64,000 nt of DNA from positions 2,728,001 to 2,792,000 of the forward strand of contig NZ_CP080767.1 of NCBI RefSeq assembly GCF_019602855.1, given 5' to 3'. Positions 33,216 through 41,688 of this stretch are shown piece by piece. Position numbers and translations under genes: made by a program. This stretch comes from Cupriavidus pinatubonensis. GTDB lineage: Bacteria; Pseudomonadota; Gammaproteobacteria; Burkholderiales; Burkholderiaceae. The first letter of the stretch is position 1. Each line of letters starts with the position of its first letter. The notes beneath the pieces are model-generated. The model was not told the origin of the DNA and made no database searches. It worked only from the letters and a program-made list of their open reading frames with translations.

Positions 33216-34049
33216 ATGCCAAATACCCACGAAATCCGCCCCGGCCAGTCGATCGAGCTGCTCAAGGAACTCCATATCCTGACGCGCGACGGCAAGATGA
33301 ACCAGGACAGCCGGCGCAAGCTCAAGCAGGTCTACCACCTGTTCCAGTTCATCGAACCGCTGCTGCAGGAGGTCAAGGCCGAGCGCGACGCCGTCACGCT
33401 TGTCGACCACGGCGCCGGCAAGTCGTATCTCGGCTTCATCCTGTACGACCTGTTCTTCAAGACCCTGCACGACCAGTCGCACATCTTCGGCATCGAAACG
33501 CGTGAGGAACTCGTGCAAAGCTCGAAGGCGCTGGCTGAGCGCCTCGGCTTTCCGGGCATGTCCTTCCTGAACCTGTCCGTGGCGGACTCCATCACCTCGC
33601 CGGCGCTGCCCGAGACCGTCGACGTGGTCACGGCGCTGCACGCGTGCAACACAGCGACTGACGATGCGATCCGCTTCGCGCTGGCCAAGCGCGCTCGGCA
33701 CATCGTGCTGGTGCCGTGCTGCCAGGCCGAGGTAGCAAGCGTGCTGCGCAAGAACAAGGGCCGCCTGCTCGCCGGCAATCCGCTCACCGAAATCTGGCGG
33801 CATCCGCTGCATACGCGCGAATTCGGCAGCCAGGTGACCAACGTGCTGCGCTGCCTGCAACTTGAGGCGCACGGCTACCAGGTCAGCGTGACCGAGCTGG
33901 TCGGCTGGGAACACTCGATGAAGAACGAGCTGATCATCGCCCAGTTCAAAGACCTGCCGCGCCGCCGCCCTGCCGAGCGGCTCGAAAACGTGCTGGGTAC
34001 GCTCGGCCTCGAAGAGATGCGCGAGCGGTTCTTCACTGCGCCTGCGTAG
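33216..34049 (+). CDS. Class I SAM-dependent methyltransferase (Methyltransferase-32 type)
   Basis: In this 277-residue protein the SAM-binding motif I is VDHGAGKSYLGFILYD and the acidic motif II is IFGIETREELV. A TALHACNTATDDAI segment and VPCCQAE follow, the latter a Cys-Cys pair characteristic of this group (GSTCD/TRM13-like relatives). RNA or small-molecule methylation is possible; the substrate is not evident. The ATG at 33216 opens at the polar N-terminus; the frame upstream to 33150 is judged non-coding. Confidence 0.78.
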   Translation: MPNTHEIRPGQSIELLKELHILTRDGKMNQDSRRKLKQVYHLFQFIEPLLQEVKAERDAVTLVDHGAGKSYLGFILYDLFFKTLHDQSHIFGIETREELVQSSKALAERLGFPGMSFLNLSVADSITSPALPETVDVVTALHACNTATDDAIRFALAKRARHIVLVPCCQAEVASVLRKNKGRLLAGNPLTEIWRHPLHTREFGSQVTNVLRCLQLEAHGYQVSVTELVGWEHSMKNELIIAQFKDLPRRRPAERLENVLGTLGLEEMRERFFTAPA

Positions 34050-34058
34050 GCCGCAGCG

Positions 34059-34649
34059 TTACTCGTCCGTCTTGCGCGGCGCGGCTGCGTCGTCGTCGCC
34101 ATCCATCCAGCGCTGCCAGCCTTCATGGCCAAGGCGGCGCACGGTTTCCATATTGCGCTCGTAGATATCGGCCGCGTCGGGGAATGCGTCGGCCGCACGC
34201 GCAATGCTGTCCTCGCGCAGCAGATGCAGGATCGGATACGGCGCGCGGTTGGTGTAGTTCTCGATATCGTCCGGCTCCGTGCCGTCGAACTGGTACTGGG
34301 GATGGAAGCTCGCAATCTGCAGCGTGCCTTCCAGGCGCAGGCTTTTCAGCAGGCGTTCGGCGAAATAGAGAAAGTCGTTGTAGTCGATGAAATCGGCCAG
34401 CGCATCGGGCACGATCAGCAGCGTGGTATCGACCCGCGCCGCGTCGGTCTCGGCCAGCAGCTTCAGTTCGCGTTCCAGGTCGTCGAGCACATCAGGCGCT
34501 TCCGTCGCGGTGCTGACCACGTAGCGGACCTGCTCCTTCACATACACGCTCTTGGCAAACGGACAGAGATTGAGCCCGATCACCGCGCGCGCGAGCCAGT
34601 GGCGCGTGGCGGCAATGACGGCGTCGGGATGGCTGGCGGAGGACGGCAT
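34059..34649 (-). CDS. DUF1415 family protein
   Basis: This 196-residue conserved protein of unknown function starts HPDAVIAATRHWLARAVIGLNLCPFAKSVY, then RYVVSTATEAPDVLDDLERE, TTLLIVPDALADFIDYNDFL, and the signature IASFHPQYQFDGTEPDDIENYTNRAPYP-like stretch (residues ~125-150). The conserved CPFAK, HPQYQF and NRAPYP motifs look like an active site. The ATG at 34649 is the first before the conserved start. It converges with the methyltransferase gene 9 bp away. Confidence 0.85.
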   Translation of the reverse strand: MPSSASHPDAVIAATRHWLARAVIGLNLCPFAKSVYVKEQVRYVVSTATEAPDVLDDLERELKLLAETDAARVDTTLLIVPDALADFIDYNDFLYFAERLLKSLRLEGTLQIASFHPQYQFDGTEPDDIENYTNRAPYPILHLLREDSIARAADAFPDAADIYERNMETVRRLGHEGWQRWMDGDDDAAAPRKTDE

Positions 34650-34734
34650 GGCGGCAAGGCAGGGACAAAGCACCATTTTAGCGCTCGCGCACGCTCTATA
34701 ATCCGCGGCGTAGTGCGCCCTCCTCTCTATTGCC

Positions 34735-36009
34735 ATGCCGTCCACCGATATCCCGTCCTCCACGCCCACCATCCTTCCGGTCGAAGCCGCCGTGATCGGT
34801 GGCGGCCCTGCAGGCCTGATGGCGGCCGAGGTGCTGGCGTCTCGCGGCGTGCGCGTGCATGTGTTCGATGCCATGCCGTCGGTGGGCCGCAAGTTCCTGA
34901 TGGCCGGCAAGAGCGGCATGAACCTCACGCACGCCGAGCCCGAGCCGGCATTCACCGGGCGTTATGGCGAACGTGCGGATGTCATCGCGCCAATGCTCGC
35001 GGATTTCGGCGCGCAAACGCTGCGCGAGTGGGTACACGGGCTCGGCATCGAAACCTTCGTCGGCAGTTCAGGCCGCGTCTTTCCGACCGACATGAAGGCC
35101 GCGCCGATGCTGCGCGCGTGGCTGCATCGCCTGCGCGACAGCGGCGTGGAGTTCCATATGCGGCACCGCTGGGTCGGCTGGACGGACGATGCATCGCGCG
35201 CGCTGCGCTTCGCCACGCCGCAAGGCGAACAGCACGTGCAGGCGAACGCCGTGATCCTCGCGCTCGGCGGTGCAAGCTGGGCGCGACTCGGTTCGGATGG
35301 TGCATGGGTGCCGCTGCTGGCGCAGCATGGCGTCGATATCGCCGCGCTGCGGCCGGCGAACTGCGGTTTCGACGTGGCGTGGAGCGCGATGTTCTCCGAG
35401 CGCCATGCCGGCAACCCGGTCAAACCCGTCGCGCTCGCCGTGACCGACGTGAACGGCAACGCGCACTACCGGCAGGGCGAGTTCGTGATCAGCGCCGGTG
35501 GCATCGAAGGCAGCCTGGTCTATGCGCTGTCCGCGCCGATCCGTGATTTGATCGAGCGTGATGGTGAAGCGGTGGTTCACCTGGATCTGCTGCCCGACCG
35601 GGACGCGCAGCGCGTGCTGGCCGAGGTATCGCATCCGCGTGGCTCGCGCTCGCTGTCGAGCCATTTGCAGAGCCGGCTAGGCATTACGGGCGTGAAGGCC
35701 GGGCTGCTGCGCGAGTGCCTGTCGAAGGAAGCAATGCATGACATGGTCACGCTGGCGGCCGCTATCAAGGCTTTGCCGCTGCGCCTGTTGCGTGCGCGGC
35801 CCATCGATGAAGTCATCAGCAGCGCAGGCGGCGTTCGCTTTGAAGCGATGAACCCGCACCTGATGCTCAATGCGCTTCCCGGCGTGTTCTGCGCCGGCGA
35901 GATGCTGGACTGGGAAGCGCCGACCGGCGGCTATCTGCTCACGGCGTGCTTCGCGAGCGGCCGCACCGCCGGTCAGGGCGCGGCCGACTGGCTGATCAGC
36001 GGCCGTTGA
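34735..36009 (+). CDS. HI0933/BaiN-like flavoprotein (NAD(P)/FAD oxidoreductase)
   Basis: This 424-residue flavoprotein of the HI0933/TIGR03862 group has an FAD-binding GGGPAGLMAAEVLASRG Rossmann motif at 22-38, then the family signature GRKFLMAGKSGMNLTHAE, and a C-terminal FAD segment FCAGEMLDWEAPTGGYLLTACFASG. The reaction is not known for this subgroup. TATAAT at 34697-34702 may be its -10 box. It converges on, and overlaps by 14 bp, another flavoprotein gene. Confidence 0.85.
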   Translation: MPSTDIPSSTPTILPVEAAVIGGGPAGLMAAEVLASRGVRVHVFDAMPSVGRKFLMAGKSGMNLTHAEPEPAFTGRYGERADVIAPMLADFGAQTLREWVHGLGIETFVGSSGRVFPTDMKAAPMLRAWLHRLRDSGVEFHMRHRWVGWTDDASRALRFATPQGEQHVQANAVILALGGASWARLGSDGAWVPLLAQHGVDIAALRPANCGFDVAWSAMFSERHAGNPVKPVALAVTDVNGNAHYRQGEFVISAGGIEGSLVYALSAPIRDLIERDGEAVVHLDLLPDRDAQRVLAEVSHPRGSRSLSSHLQSRLGITGVKAGLLRECLSKEAMHDMVTLAAAIKALPLRLLRARPIDEVISSAGGVRFEAMNPHLMLNALPGVFCAGEMLDWEAPTGGYLLTACFASGRTAGQGAADWLISGR

Positions 36010-37612
36010 CGATGGCCAGGGCCACGGCCTCGGCCACTTCGATGCCGTCGATCGCGGCGGAGTAAATGCCGCCTGCATAGCCGGCACCCTCGCCTGCGGG
36101 ATACAGGCCTTCGACATTCACGCTCTGGTAGTCCGCCTTGCGCTCGATGCGCAGCGGCGACGACGTGCGCGTCTCTACGCCGGTCAGCACCGCGTCGTGC
36201 ATCGCGAAGCCGGCGATCTTCTTGTCGAGTTCGGGCAGCGCCTCGCGGATCGCTTCGATGACGTAGTCGGGCAGCGAGGTGCTGAGGTCGGTCGGCGTCA
36301 CGCCCGGCTTGTACGACGGCTCCACCGAACCGAGCGAGGTCGACGGACGGCGCGCGATGAAGTCACCGACGAGCTGGCCCGGTGCGCTGTAGTTGCGGCC
36401 GCCAAGCTCGAACGCGCGCTCTTCCCACTTGCGCTGGAACTCGATGCCGGCCAGCGGGCCGCCGGGATAATCGTCCGGCGTAATGCCCACCACGATGCCC
36501 GCGTTCGCATTGCGCTCCGCGCGCTTGTACTGGCTCATGCCGTTGGTCACCACGCGGCCCGGTTCCGAAGCTGCCGCGACCACGGTGCCGCCCGGGCACA
36601 TGCAGAAGCTGTAGACCGCACGGCCGTTGCTGCAGTGATGCACGACCTTGTAGTCGGCCGCTCCAAGCAGCTTGTTGCCGGCAAACTTGCCGAAGCGGCT
36701 GCGGTTGATCAGCCCTTGCGGATGCTCGATACGGAAGCCCAGCGAGAACGGCTTGGCTTCCATGAACACGCCGCGGTCATGCAGCACGTGGAAGGTATCG
36801 CGCGCGCTGTGGCCGACGGCCAGGATAACGTGCTCGGCCGGCAGGTAATCGCCGGTGGAAAGCTTCAGGCCGTGCAGCTTGCCCTGTTCGATGTCGAAGT
36901 CATCGACGCGAGTCTCGAAGCGGACTTCGCCGCCAAGCTCGCGGATCTCCGCGCGCATCTTCTCGACCATGCTGACCAGTCGGAACGTGCCGATGTGCGG
37001 GCGCGCCTTGAACAGGATGTCTTCCGGCGCGCCGGCGCGCACGAACTCGTTGAGCACCTTGCGGCCATAGTGCTTCGGATCCTTGATCTGGCTGTACAGC
37101 TTGCCGTCCGAGAACGTGCCTGCGCCGCCCTCGCCGAACTGCACGTTCGACTCCGGGTTGAGCACGCTCTTGCGCCACAGGCCAAAGGTGTCCTTGGTGC
37201 GCTCGCGCACTTCCTTGCCGCGTTCGAGGATGATCGGGCGGAAGCCCATCTGCGCGAGCAGCAGCCCCGCAAGCAGGCCGCACGGGCCCATGCCGATCAC
37301 GACCGGACGCGGCGTGTTACCGCCCTGCGGCGCCTGCGCAACGAAGCGGTACGCCATATCGGGCGTGACGCTCCAGTTCGGCTTGCCCGCCATGCGACGG
37401 ATGGCGGCGGGCTCGTCCTTCACCTCGATGTCGATGATGTAGGTGAACTTGATATCGGCGCGCTTGCGCGCGTCGTGCGCGCGGCGGAACACGGTGTATT
37501 GCACAAGCCCATCGCCCTTCACGCCGATCTGGGCCAGCGCGCTGCGCACGGCACGATCGAGATCGTCTTCGGTGTGTTCGAGGGAGAGCTTGAGTTCGGA
37601 AAGGCGAAGCAT
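35996..37612 (-). CDS. COG2509-type FAD-dependent dehydrogenase
   Basis: In this 538-residue protein residues 1-90 are an accessory alpha/beta domain (LRLSELKLSLEHTEDDLDRA). The FAD motif IGMGPCGLLAGLLLAQMGF lies at ~105-125, followed by the family segments NVQFGEGGAGTFSDGKL and FCMCPGGTVVAAASEPG with two Cys, and AGEGAGYAGGIYSAAIDG near the end. Such proteins are widespread 'uncharacterised FAD dehydrogenases'. Chosen ATG 37612; the frame runs on to 37702 without conserved sequence. Its 3' end overlaps the opposing flavoprotein gene. Confidence 0.85.
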   Translation of the reverse strand: MLRLSELKLSLEHTEDDLDRAVRSALAQIGVKGDGLVQYTVFRRAHDARKRADIKFTYIIDIEVKDEPAAIRRMAGKPNWSVTPDMAYRFVAQAPQGGNTPRPVVIGMGPCGLLAGLLLAQMGFRPIILERGKEVRERTKDTFGLWRKSVLNPESNVQFGEGGAGTFSDGKLYSQIKDPKHYGRKVLNEFVRAGAPEDILFKARPHIGTFRLVSMVEKMRAEIRELGGEVRFETRVDDFDIEQGKLHGLKLSTGDYLPAEHVILAVGHSARDTFHVLHDRGVFMEAKPFSLGFRIEHPQGLINRSRFGKFAGNKLLGAADYKVVHHCSNGRAVYSFCMCPGGTVVAAASEPGRVVTNGMSQYKRAERNANAGIVVGITPDDYPGGPLAGIEFQRKWEERAFELGGRNYSAPGQLVGDFIARRPSTSLGSVEPSYKPGVTPTDLSTSLPDYVIEAIREALPELDKKIAGFAMHDAVLTGVETRTSSPLRIERKADYQSVNVEGLYPAGEGAGYAGGIYSAAIDGIEVAEAVALAIVNGR

Positions 37613-37732
37613 GGAAACCTGCGAGGATGCGACCACAGTGGTGGCCGGAACGACCGCGTCACCCGTGCCACGTGGCATCAGGAGCGGGCCAGAAAAGGGC
37701 ACCGGCCGTGCAAAGCCGGCCGGTGCGCCATT

Positions 37733-38098
37733 CTATCGGGTTTCCGCTTCGACAGGGCTGGTGGTGGCCTGCCATTGGCGGCGGTGTAGTCGTGCAAGCA
37801 GTCCATTCCACAAGCGCTGCCAGGCGCCCGGCCCGGGTGCATGCAACATCACCTCTGCGGCACCCGATGCGGAAACAATGATCCATCCGCTCTCGCTGAC
37901 GACGATCACGTCGCCGGCAGTCAGCGAGTGCCTCAGCGCGAAGGCTCCGACAGCGGCCCACTGCGGCGGCAATGTGATCTTGACTCGTCCTTGGGCCACA
38001 TGGAGGACGGTGCCGCGTGCAGCATGGCGGCGCAGGGCTTGCCCCGGGCCAAGCGTGTAGCGAAGCGGAGGCATAGGATGGGAAGTCGGGGCTGGCAT
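37733..38098 (-). CDS. DUF2917 family protein
   Basis: This 121-residue soluble protein has a cupin-like pattern of short strands: YTLGPGQALRRHAARGTVLHV, QGRVKITLPPQW, HSLTAGDVIVVSESGWIIVSA. The Trp/Gly-rich C-terminus ends WQRLWNGLLARLHRRQW. AGGAG is 6 nt before the ATG at 38098. It diverges from a MocR regulator 177 bp away, suggesting it is that regulator's target. Function unknown. Confidence 0.75.
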   Translation of the reverse strand: MPAPTSHPMPPLRYTLGPGQALRRHAARGTVLHVAQGRVKITLPPQWAAVGAFALRHSLTAGDVIVVSESGWIIVSASGAAEVMLHAPGPGAWQRLWNGLLARLHRRQWQATTSPVEAETR

Positions 38099-38204
38099 GA
38101 GCGGCTCCTGGGCAGGGTTCAGACAGGGTCCAGCGTATCGGCGCCCCCTTCCCCCACACAGCCACAACAGACCCAGCCGCGGACCGGAACAGTGCAGGTT
38201 TTTT

Positions 38205-38247
38205 CTGTCTGTTACGATGCAGATGCCTGCCGTCTGTATCTGTTCAC
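38205..38247. promoter_or_regulatory. Direct repeats in the MocR/DUF2917 intergenic region
   Basis: CTGTCTGTTAC (38205-38215) and TCTGTATCTGTTCAC (38233-38247) share a CTGT(AT)CTGTT(C)AC core in direct orientation, about one helical turn multiple apart. MocR/PdxR regulators typically bind direct repeats between divergent genes, so these are plausible sites. Confidence 0.4.
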
Positions 38248-38275
38248 GCGCCCGCCCGCCGGGCGATCATGCGGC

Positions 38276-39712
38276 ATGGACTCCGCCCCGCTCTACCAGC
38301 AACTCGCCGACCAGTACCGCCACGCCATTCGCGCCGGCACGCTGGCGCCGGGGCATCGCATGCCGTCCGTGCGTGCGCTCATGTCTACCCATGACGTAAG
38401 CCTGTCGACCGCGCTGCAGGCGTGCCGGCTGCTCGAAAGCGACGGCCTGCTCGAAGCCCGGCCTCGCTCGGGCTATTTCGTGCGGACGACTACGCCGCTG
38501 CGCCTGGCGCCCATCACCGAACCGGCGCCCACGCTGCCCGATCCGGCGCAGTACATCGGCATGCACCAGCGGATCTCGTCCGTACTCGCGCGCAGCCAGC
38601 AGGATCCGTCGACCTTCAGCCTCGGCGGCGCCCGCGGCGCGCCCGCGCTCTATCCGCTTGCCGCACTCCAGCAAGCGGCCGGACGCATCCTGCGGCGCGA
38701 TCCCACGCTCTTCGGCGAAGCCGCCGCCCCAGGCGGCCACCCAGCATTGCGCGCCGCATTGGCGCGGCTGGCGCTGCGGCACCGCTTCACCCTGTCGCCC
38801 GATGAAGTGCTGATCACGCACGGCTGTACCGAGGCCTTGCAACTGGCGCTGCGTGCCGTCGCCGGTCCCGGCGATGTGATCGCCGTGGAATCTCCGACCT
38901 ATTACGGCCTGCTCCAGATCCTGGAAAGCCTGGGCATGCGCGCGCTGGAGATTCCGTGCAGCGCGCAGACCGGACTCTCGCTGGAAGCGCTGGAACTGGC
39001 CGTGCGCACCTACGACAACATCCGCGCCGTGGTCGCCATGCCGAATTTGCAGAACCCGCTAGGCTCGATCATGCCGGACGCGCACAAGAGCCGGCTCGTG
39101 CAATGGTGCGAGGACCACGGCGTGCCGCTGATCGAGGACGACTGCCTGTCCGGCACCGCCGACTTCGACACGCCGCTGGCCGCAGCGAAAGCATGGGACC
39201 GCACCGGCAACGTGATCTACTGTTCGTCCGTTCACAAGACCCTGGCGCCCGGCGTGCGGCTGGGCTGGATCGCCGGCGGCAAATGGCATGCGCGCGTGGA
39301 GATGCTGAAGTTCGCGCTGTCGCGTCCCAACGAAATGCTGTCGCAGGCGGCGGTCGCCGAGTTCATGGCCGCTGGCGGCTATGAGCGGCACCTGCGGCGC
39401 TTGCGCGTGGCCCTGCGCCAGCAGCGCGAATGGACAGCGCAGGTGATCGCGGCGAGCTTCCCCACCGGCACCCGGCTGACGCTGCCGCGCGGCGGCTTTC
39501 ACCTGTGGGTAGAGCTGCCGCCAGGCGTAGCGTCGGAAGCCGTGTTCGAGCACGCACTGCGGGAGGGCGTCTACGTCGCTCCGGGCCTGATGTTCTCCAA
39601 TTCCCCGCGCTGCGACGGCTTTATCCGCATCAATTGCGGCACGCCGCGTTCCGCACAAGTCGAGCACGCGCTCGCTACCCTGGCTGCAGTGGTTCATCGG
39701 CTGGCGGCATAG
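38276..39712 (+). CDS. MocR/PdxR-type regulator (GntR DNA-binding domain fused to aminotransferase)
   Basis: In this 478-residue protein residues 1-75 form a GntR winged helix (PLYQQLADQYRHAIRAG; MPSVRALMSTHDVSLSTALQ). From ~100 on it is a fold-type I aminotransferase domain (LITHGCTEALQLALRAVAGPGD; ESPTYYG). The PLP-binding Lys is Lys321 in SSVHKTLAPGVRLGW. MocR proteins use PLP or an amine as effector and often control a divergent neighbour, here the DUF2917 gene. The frame is open to 37841, but the ATG at 38276 begins exactly at the GntR domain. Confidence 0.9.
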   Translation: MDSAPLYQQLADQYRHAIRAGTLAPGHRMPSVRALMSTHDVSLSTALQACRLLESDGLLEARPRSGYFVRTTTPLRLAPITEPAPTLPDPAQYIGMHQRISSVLARSQQDPSTFSLGGARGAPALYPLAALQQAAGRILRRDPTLFGEAAAPGGHPALRAALARLALRHRFTLSPDEVLITHGCTEALQLALRAVAGPGDVIAVESPTYYGLLQILESLGMRALEIPCSAQTGLSLEALELAVRTYDNIRAVVAMPNLQNPLGSIMPDAHKSRLVQWCEDHGVPLIEDDCLSGTADFDTPLAAAKAWDRTGNVIYCSSVHKTLAPGVRLGWIAGGKWHARVEMLKFALSRPNEMLSQAAVAEFMAAGGYERHLRRLRVALRQQREWTAQVIAASFPTGTRLTLPRGGFHLWVELPPGVASEAVFEHALREGVYVAPGLMFSNSPRCDGFIRINCGTPRSAQVEHALATLAAVVHRLAA

Positions 39713-39816
39713 TCGGTGCGTCGGAATCTCACGAGACCCTGATGCAGGACAAGTCGGTCTGGCGGGCAAGCCGATACCATCGCGTGATCCCCTTCCCGGC
39801 TTGACCAGGCCGCGCC

Positions 39817-39990
39817 ATGTACGAACCCGACGCCCCCCACTCCTTGCTTCAGAACGAATTGCGTGCCCTTGCCCCGGTGCTGACCGAGGGCTCCCTGCTC
39901 CAAGCCATCGCCCTCCAGTTGCTCGCCGAAAGCGAACAGGCTGCCAGCCGGCAGGTGATCGTCCGCGTCGAGCACGTCCTGGCCGCCTGA
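39817..39990 (+). CDS. Small 57-residue hypothetical protein (candidate)
   Basis: The frame reads MYEPDAPHSLLQNELRALAP then VLTEGSLLQAIALQLLAESE and a QVIVRVEHVLAA end. It would be largely helical and amphipathic, with a balanced amino-acid composition that contrasts with neighbouring random frames rich in Arg and Ala. The ribosome site is weak. It lies in the 430-bp gap between the MocR gene and the diguanylate cyclase gene. Confidence 0.42.
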   Translation: MYEPDAPHSLLQNELRALAPVLTEGSLLQAIALQLLAESEQAASRQVIVRVEHVLAA

Positions 39991-40143
39991 TTCAGCGGCA
40001 CTGCCGTGGCCCGCGGCGTCCCCTCCCCTTTTTGCAACACCGCTCCCTTTTTCGTTTGCGCTGCCCTATCCTTGTCCGCTGGCGCGGCTGACGGGGCCGC
40101 CGCAGCACCACAGCGATCAACGGGAATACAAGAAGAAGGGAGA

Positions 40144-41619
40144 ATGGCCTTGCGCAGTGCAACCGCCGCGTCGTGCGTCGACGATGACTACCAAACCCTG
40201 TTTCAACTCGCGCCGGTCTCGCTCTGGCTGGAAGACTTCAGCGCCGTGCGCCAGCACTTCGAGCGGTTGCGCGCCGAAGGCGTGACGGACTTGCGGGCCT
40301 ACCTGCGGGCCAATCCGGATGAAGTCGCGCACTGCTCGTCGCTGATCCGCGTGATCGCGGTGAACCGCCGTACGCTCGACCTGTTCCGCGCGGCCGACCT
40401 GGCCGACCTGGTCGCCAATCTCGACACCGTGTTCCGCGACGACATGTTCGACCAGCACGTCGAGGAACTCGGCCAGCTTTGGGACGGCGGCAACCGCTTC
40501 GCAAGCCAGACCGTGAACTACACGCTCGAAGGCGAGCGCCTCGACATCCGGCTCGAAGCCACCGTCATGCCCGGGCATGAAGCCACGTGGGAACGTGTGC
40601 TGCTGTCGATCGAGGACATCACGGCGCGCGTGCGCACCGAACGCGACCTGCGCCGCAGCGAGCAATACGCGCTGGGGCTATTCGAGCATTCGCCGGTGTC
40701 GCTGTGGGTGGAGGACTTCAGCGTCGTGAAGATGCTGCTCGACGAAGTGCGCGCGGCCGGCATTACGGACTTTCGCACTTTTCTCAACGTGCATCCGGAT
40801 TTCGTCTCGCGCTGCATGCAGGAAATCCGCGTGCTCGACGTCAACCAGCAGACGCTGCTGATGTTCGGCGCCGAATCGAAGGAAATCCTGCTCTCGCGGC
40901 TGGGCGACGTGTTTCGCGACGACATGCGCATCCACTTTGCCGAGCAACTCATCGACCTGTGGCACGAGAAGCTGTGGCAGCAGCGTGAGGTCATCAACTA
41001 CGCGCTGGACGGTCGTTCTGTCGACGTCTTCATGCAATGGTCGGTGTTCCCCGGATGCGAGCAGGAGTGGGACCAGGTGCTGGTGTCGCTGACCGACATC
41101 ACGGCCCGCAAGAAGGCGGAGGCCTATGTCGAATTCCTGGGCAAGCACGACGTCCTGACCAAGCTGTACAACCGCGCTTTCTACGAAGATGAACTGGCCC
41201 GCCTGGGCCGCAAGGGCCCGTGGCCGGTCAGCGTGGTTGCCGTGGACCTGAACGGGCTCAAGACGGTCAACGACCAGTTCGGCCATGGCGATGGCGACGC
41301 CCTGCTGCGGCGCACCGGCGAGGTACTCAAGAAGGCCGTGGGCGAACAGGTCTGCGTGGCCCGCATTGGCGGCGACGAGTTCATGGTCCTGCTGCCCGGC
41401 CGCGACGAACGCGGCGCGGCGACGGTGGTGGAGCAGATCGAAAAGGTTGTGGAACTGAACAACCAGTTCTACCCGGGAACAGCGCTCAGTTTCTCGATCG
41501 GCCATGCCACCTGCCACCAGGGCGAACGCCTGAGCGACACGGTCAAGATCGCCGACAGCCGCATGTACGAGGCCAAGCGCGCCCACTACGAAGGCCTGGG
41601 GGATCGCCGGGGGGATTGA
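40144..41619 (+). CDS. Diguanylate cyclase with duplicated N-terminal PAS-like domains
   Basis: In this 491-residue protein two homologous sensor units (~15-165 and ~178-325) share LAPVSLWLEDFS/HSPVSLWVEDFS, a VFRDDM element and an IEDITAR/LTDITAR exit. A GGDEF domain (~330-488) follows, with intact active site GGDEF at 409-413 and HDVLTKLYNRAFYEDEL at its start. It should synthesise c-di-GMP. An RxxD inhibition site is not seen in the expected place upstream of GGDEF. AGGGAGA directly precedes the ATG at 40144. Confidence 0.9.
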   Translation: MALRSATAASCVDDDYQTLFQLAPVSLWLEDFSAVRQHFERLRAEGVTDLRAYLRANPDEVAHCSSLIRVIAVNRRTLDLFRAADLADLVANLDTVFRDDMFDQHVEELGQLWDGGNRFASQTVNYTLEGERLDIRLEATVMPGHEATWERVLLSIEDITARVRTERDLRRSEQYALGLFEHSPVSLWVEDFSVVKMLLDEVRAAGITDFRTFLNVHPDFVSRCMQEIRVLDVNQQTLLMFGAESKEILLSRLGDVFRDDMRIHFAEQLIDLWHEKLWQQREVINYALDGRSVDVFMQWSVFPGCEQEWDQVLVSLTDITARKKAEAYVEFLGKHDVLTKLYNRAFYEDELARLGRKGPWPVSVVAVDLNGLKTVNDQFGHGDGDALLRRTGEVLKKAVGEQVCVARIGGDEFMVLLPGRDERGAATVVEQIEKVVELNNQFYPGTALSFSIGHATCHQGERLSDTVKIADSRMYEAKRAHYEGLGDRRGD

Positions 41620-41635
41620 TCGGCAGCCTCATCGC

Positions 41636-41663
41636 AAAAGAGCCGGCAAATGCCGGCTCTTTT
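41636..41663. terminator. Bidirectional terminator between cyclase and LpxO-like genes
   Basis: AAAAGAGCCGGCA (41636-41648), loop AA, TGCCGGCTCTTTT (41651-41663), with A and T tracts at both ends of the stem, between converging genes. Confidence 0.9.
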
Positions 41664-41688
41664 CGTATCCGCACCGGTCTGCCGGTGC

